Of a DNA stretch of 64,000 nucleotides, positions 60,837 through 64,000 are shown piece by piece. Below the pieces are notes generated by a model. It was not told the DNA's origin, made no database searches, and worked only from the letters and a program-made list of their open reading frames with translations. Positions within the stretch are counted from its first letter, which is position 1. Each line of letters starts with the position of its first letter. Source of the DNA: Mesorhizobium qingshengii (GTDB lineage Bacteria; Pseudomonadota; Alphaproteobacteria; Rhizobiales; Rhizobiaceae); NCBI RefSeq assembly GCF_027563465.1, contig NZ_JAPFQA010000006.1:62001-126000 (forward strand). Reading direction: 5' to 3'. The position numbers and the translations under genes are program-made.

Positions 60837-61930
60837 CAGACGTCTCTCCGCTCGAAATCGATGCGCGGATCGACCCAGGTGTAGAGCAGGTCGGACAGCA
60901 ATCCGACGAACAGGCCGAGAAGCGAGAAGATGTAGAGATTGGCGAACACCACGGGATAGTCGCGTTCGACCACCGACCTGAAACCGAGCAGGCCGAGGCC
61001 ATCGAGCGAAAAGATGTTCTCGATCAGCAGCGAGCCGGTGAAGAAGGCCGAGATGAAGGCGCCCGGAAAACCGGCGATGACGATCAGCATGGCGTTGCGG
61101 AAGACGTGGCCGTAGAGCACCTGCCGTTCCGACAGGCCCTTGGCGCGCGCGGTCACCACATACTGCTTGCGGATCTCTTCCAGGAACGAGTTCTTGGTCA
61201 ACAGCGTCGTGGTGGCGAAGGCCGACAGCACCAGCGCCGTCAGCGGCAAGGTCATGTGCCAGAAATAGTCGACGATCTTGCCCCACCAGGACAGCTGATC
61301 CCAATTGTCGGAGGTCAGGCCGCGCAGCGGAAACCAGTCCCAGAAGGATCCGCCGGCAAACAGCACCATCAGCAGGATGCCGAACAGGAAGCCTGGAATG
61401 GCATAGCCGATAATGACGACGCCGCTGGTCCAGACGTCGAACGGACTGCCATCCTTGACCGCCTTGCGGATGCCGAGCGGGATCGAGATCATGTAGGAGA
61501 GAAGCGTGATCCAAAGCCCGATCGAAATCGACACCGGCATTTTTTCCCGGATCAGGTCGAGCACCGAGATGTCGCGGAAATAGCTGTCGCCGAAATCGAA
61601 GCGGGCGTAGTTCCACAGCATCATGCCAAACCGCTCGAGCGGTGGCTTGTCGAAGCCGAACTGCTTTTCCAGCTTCTTGATGAATTCCGGATCGAGGCCC
61701 TGCGCGCCGCGATATTTCGAACCGACGTCGCCGGCGACATCCAAATTGCCACCGCCCACGTCGCCACCGCCGCCGCCGAGGCGATCGCTGCCGCCCTGGT
61801 TGGTCAGTTTGGCGATGACCTGCTCGACCGGACCGCCGGGTGCGAACTGGATGACGGCGAAGGATATCGCCATGATGCCGAACAGGGTCGGGATCATCAG
61901 AAGGATGCGGCGCAGGATATAGGCGCCCAT
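60836..61930 (-). CDS. yejB: Yej-type peptide ABC transporter permease (YejB-like)
   Basis: A 364-residue inner-membrane permease starting [20 protein letters not shown]. The Gly-rich insert [17 protein letters not shown] at about residues 47-63 and the following [20 protein letters not shown] fit YejB, which is longer than DppB because of this periplasmic part. The EAA loop is in [24 protein letters not shown]. It lies 30 bases after the YejA-like gene; GAGGGCAG precedes the ATG. Confidence 0.92.
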   Translation of the reverse strand: MGAYILRRILLMIPTLFGIMAISFAVIQFAPGGPVEQVIAKLTNQGGSDRLGGGGGDVGGGNLDVAGDVGSKYRGAQGLDPEFIKKLEKQFGFDKPPLERFGMMLWNYARFDFGDSYFRDISVLDLIREKMPVSISIGLWITLLSYMISIPLGIRKAVKDGSPFDVWTSGVVIIGYAIPGFLFGILLMVLFAGGSFWDWFPLRGLTSDNWDQLSWWGKIVDYFWHMTLPLTALVLSAFATTTLLTKNSFLEEIRKQYVVTARAKGLSERQVLYGHVFRNAMLIVIAGFPGAFISAFFTGSLLIENIFSLDGLGLLGFRSVVERDYPVVFANLYIFSLLGLFVGLLSDLLYTWVDPRIDFERRDV

Positions 61931-61960
61931 CAGGCTTTCTGCCCTCGTTGGACTGATATC

Positions 61961-63829
61961 TCAGCCTTTGCCAATTTTTGCCGCCTTGCCCTTATCGAAC
62001 CACCACAGCGCCTCGACCGGAAAGCCGAAATCGGGCTTCTGTTCGGGAAAGCCGAACATGTCCCAATAGGCGCTTCGGTGATTCGCCAGGAACCAACTAG
62101 GAATCCAATCGCGCCGCGCGCGCAAGACCCGGTCGAGCGCCCGCATCGTCACGGTCAGGGTTTCACGATCCTTTGCGGCGCCCACGGCATCGATCAGCGT
62201 GTCGATCGCCGGGTCTGCGACACCCGGCAAATTGCGCGAGCCGGAGACGTTGGCGGTGCTCGAGTGGAAGAAGACTTCGAGATCGTCGCGCGTCGGCGTC
62301 GCGCTGAACGAGAAGGCGGCCGACAGCAGATCGAAATCGAACGTCGCTTGTCTGGACTGGTATTGCGCCGAATCCACCAGTCGGATGGTGGCATCGATGC
62401 CGATCGCCTTCATGTTGGCGACCCAGGGCGAATAGATCTGCACAAAGGTGTCGTCATCGACCATGAACTCGGCCGAGAGTCTGCTGCCCTTGTCGTTGAC
62501 GACAAAGTCGCCCGACCGTTTCCAGCCCGCGGCGCCAAGAAGCTTTGCCGCCTGGCCAAGCAGTTTGCGGTCGCGGCCGGAGCCGTCGGATGCGGGCTGC
62601 GCCACGGCCTCGCCGAAGACTTCCGCCGGAAGCTGGCTGCGCAGCGGTTCCAGCAGGGCCAGTTCTGCCGGCGAAGGCGGCCCTTCGGCGCGGAAGGCCG
62701 ATTTCTCGAAGCAGGATTGCGAGCGTTCGTAGGAGCCGTAGAAGAAATTGCGACGCGTCCATTCGAAGTCGAAGCACAGTGCGATCGCCTGCCGCACCCG
62801 CGCGTCGCGAAACTGTTCGCGCCGTTGATTGACCGCGGTCCCCTGCATGGCGGGTTTCTTTTCGGCCGGAAATTCGTGCTTGATCACCTTGCCGGCGGTC
62901 AATGCGGGGAAGTCGTAGGCCGTGGCCCAGACGCGCGAGGTGAATTCTTCGCGATAGGTGATCTCGCCCTTCTTGAAGGCTTCGAAGCCGGCCGTGCGGT
63001 TCTGATAGAACTCGATGCGGATGCGATCGAAATTCTGCTGGCCGCGATTGACCGGGAGGTCGCGTCCCCAATAGTCCGCCACACGCTCATACTCGATCCA
63101 TGCGCCGGCCGAGAAGCTCCCGACCTTGTAGGCGCCGGAGCCAAGTGGCGGGTTCAATTGCGAACTGTCGAACGGGTTTGCCGTGTAGAAAGCCTTCGAC
63201 AGGATCGGGAACTGCACGATGTTGAGAACGGTGCGGGCGGATTGCTTGCCGGAAAAAGTCAGCCGCAGCGTGCGGTCGTCGACGGCGACGGCGTCGACCA
63301 TATGCGTCAGCGACAGCGACAGGTCGGGGTGGCCCTTGTCCTTGTAGAGCTTGAAGGTGAAGGCGGCGTCTTGTGCCGTCAGCGGCGTACCGTCGTGGAA
63401 GCGGGCCTGCGGGCGAAGCGAGAACGTGAAGCCGTTGCGGTCGTCCGACAGCGTCACTCCGTCGGCGATCTCGCCATAGACGGCGTCCGGCTCGTCGAGC
63501 GCCGACACCATCAGCGCATCGAAGCACATCTCCATGCGCGGCGGCGCATCGCCCTTGTTGGCGAAGGAATTGAGCGTGTTGAAGGTCTGCGTGTCCTGGT
63601 TGTAGCCCCAGTTCGGTGGGGCGAAATTGAAAATGCCGCCAGTCGGTGCGTCGACGTTGACATAGTCGAAATGTGTGAAATCCGGTTTGTATTTGAGGTC
63701 GCCGAAGGCAGACAGGCCGTGCAGCTTGGTGCCGGTCGCGATGTTGGCGAAGGCCCGGCCGGGCAAAAGAGCGGCGGCCGCGGCCGCGCCGCCCAATGCC
63801 AGGAAGTCGCGGCGGGGCAGGGCCGCCAT
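61961..63829 (-). CDS. Yej-type peptide ABC transporter binding protein (YejA-like), copy next to permeases
   Basis: A 622-residue SBP_bac_5 protein with a twin-arginine-like signal (PRRDFLALGGAAAAAALLPG, ending RAFA). The segment HGLSAFGDLKYKPDFTHFDY with NVDAPTGGIFNFAPPNWGYN is a YejA hallmark, as are LTAQDAAFTFKLYKDKGHP and FWFLANHRSAYWDMFGFPEQ-like end (PSWFLANHRSAYWDMF). In enteric bacteria YejABEF imports antimicrobial peptide microcin C; rhizobia have the operon with two yejA genes, tied to tolerance of plant antimicrobial peptides in Sinorhizobium. The start overlaps the stop of another yejA-like gene upstream (TGATG). Confidence 0.9.
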   Translation of the reverse strand: MAALPRRDFLALGGAAAAAALLPGRAFANIATGTKLHGLSAFGDLKYKPDFTHFDYVNVDAPTGGIFNFAPPNWGYNQDTQTFNTLNSFANKGDAPPRMEMCFDALMVSALDEPDAVYGEIADGVTLSDDRNGFTFSLRPQARFHDGTPLTAQDAAFTFKLYKDKGHPDLSLSLTHMVDAVAVDDRTLRLTFSGKQSARTVLNIVQFPILSKAFYTANPFDSSQLNPPLGSGAYKVGSFSAGAWIEYERVADYWGRDLPVNRGQQNFDRIRIEFYQNRTAGFEAFKKGEITYREEFTSRVWATAYDFPALTAGKVIKHEFPAEKKPAMQGTAVNQRREQFRDARVRQAIALCFDFEWTRRNFFYGSYERSQSCFEKSAFRAEGPPSPAELALLEPLRSQLPAEVFGEAVAQPASDGSGRDRKLLGQAAKLLGAAGWKRSGDFVVNDKGSRLSAEFMVDDDTFVQIYSPWVANMKAIGIDATIRLVDSAQYQSRQATFDFDLLSAAFSFSATPTRDDLEVFFHSSTANVSGSRNLPGVADPAIDTLIDAVGAAKDRETLTVTMRALDRVLRARRDWIPSWFLANHRSAYWDMFGFPEQKPDFGFPVEALWWFDKGKAAKIGKG

Positions 63830-64000
63830 CAATTGCCGCCCTTGTATTTGGCCGCCAGCGCCTTCTCCTTGTCGGGGTCGATCCACCAGGAGTCGATATC
63901 GGCACCGACATAAGCAGGCTGCTTGTCGGGGAAGCCGAACTTGTTCCAATAGGCCAGCCAGACCGCGGACCGGTGATATTGTGGCAGGACGTAGAAGTTC
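63829..64000 (-). CDS. Second YejA-like binding protein (3' part only, runs off the window)
   Basis: On the minus strand the last 172 bases encode the C-terminal end of a further YejA-like protein, with no start in the window. The visible end, RSAVWLAYWNKFGFPDKQP followed by YVGADIDSWWIDPDK and ending AAKYKGGN, parallels the end of the adjacent YejA-like protein (RSAYWDMFGFPEQKPDFG and so on). The stop codon overlaps the next gene's ATG by one base. So two YejA-type proteins are made from one operon. Confidence 0.85.
   Translation of the reverse strand, partial: NFYVLPQYHRSAVWLAYWNKFGFPDKQPAYVGADIDSWWIDPDKEKALAAKYKGGN

Noticed and set aside
61106..63913. Long plus-strand open frame across yejB and the yejA-like gene
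   Set aside because: Same reason: it is the complement of well-supported genes and has no recognisable domain or ribosome-binding site.
1..64000. CRISPR arrays, insertion sequences, prophage, nod/nif genes
   Set aside because: No regularly spaced repeats, transposases, phage structural genes or symbiosis genes were found on reading both strands.

Overview
This window is high-GC DNA whose gene repertoire fits an alphaproteobacterium of the Rhizobiales, most likely Mesorhizobium or a close relative. That is inferred from gene content: a run of oligopeptide-type ABC importers, twin YejA-like binding proteins ahead of yejBEF, a GCG/CRPN-type His-rich secreted protein, a ligase/exonuclease DNA-damage pair and a rhizobial-type intergenic palindrome. 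No insertion sequence, integrase, CRISPR array or prophage was seen. Both edges cut a gene (an Mrp-type ATPase on the left, a YejA-like binding protein on the right).

Left third (1-20.6 kb): mrp end; a CoxG-like protein divergent from an IlvD/Edd sugar-acid dehydratase; a chromate-resistance operon (rhodanese-ChrB fusion, ChrA, small unknown protein); an MttB-family methyltransferase downstream of a MocR-type regulator; pgi coupled to a HAD phosphatase; a methyltransferase behind an acyl-CoA synthetase that carries an unusual Lys/Ala/Pro-rich N-terminal tail; and a complete five-gene dipeptide-type importer.

Middle (20.6-48.1 kb): what looks like one large catabolic island. It contains an aminotransferase/amino-acid-importer/desulfurase-like/GNAT operon; a divergent HpcH/HpaI aldolase and LLM flavin oxidoreductase; an operon built around a fused 2-aminobenzoyl-CoA monooxygenase/reductase-type enzyme (with SDR, MarR, enoyl-CoA hydratase, acyl-CoA dehydrogenase and RidA); a second oligopeptide-type importer with a periplasmic VOC protein; and a divergent pair of units with two phytoene-desaturase-like FAD oxidoreductases, a metal-dependent cyclase/formamidase-like hydrolase, a second MarR regulator and a two-subunit indolepyruvate:ferredoxin oxidoreductase. 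Four promoter regions of this island carry the same palindrome (core TTYAWGCTTRAA), of the kind MarR proteins bind. I infer one regulon for taking up and degrading a nitrogen-containing aromatic or indolic compound through CoA thioesters; the substrate is not known.

Right part (48.1-64 kb): a frame-shifted C-terminal relic of a DUF1501 gene; an ECF sigma operon (EF-hand protein, sigma factor, membrane protein likely to be the anti-sigma factor, periplasmic heavy-metal-sensor-like protein) followed by a His-rich secreted protein, with a shared GTTTAAC promoter element; tRNA-Thr(CGT); a membrane protein of unknown role; ATP-dependent DNA ligase plus its associated exonuclease; a TPR-methyltransferase; a small lipoprotein; a GhrA-type 2-hydroxyacid dehydrogenase; and a Yej-type peptide importer. 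Strong hairpins lie between the binding-protein gene and the permease gene in three of the four importers.
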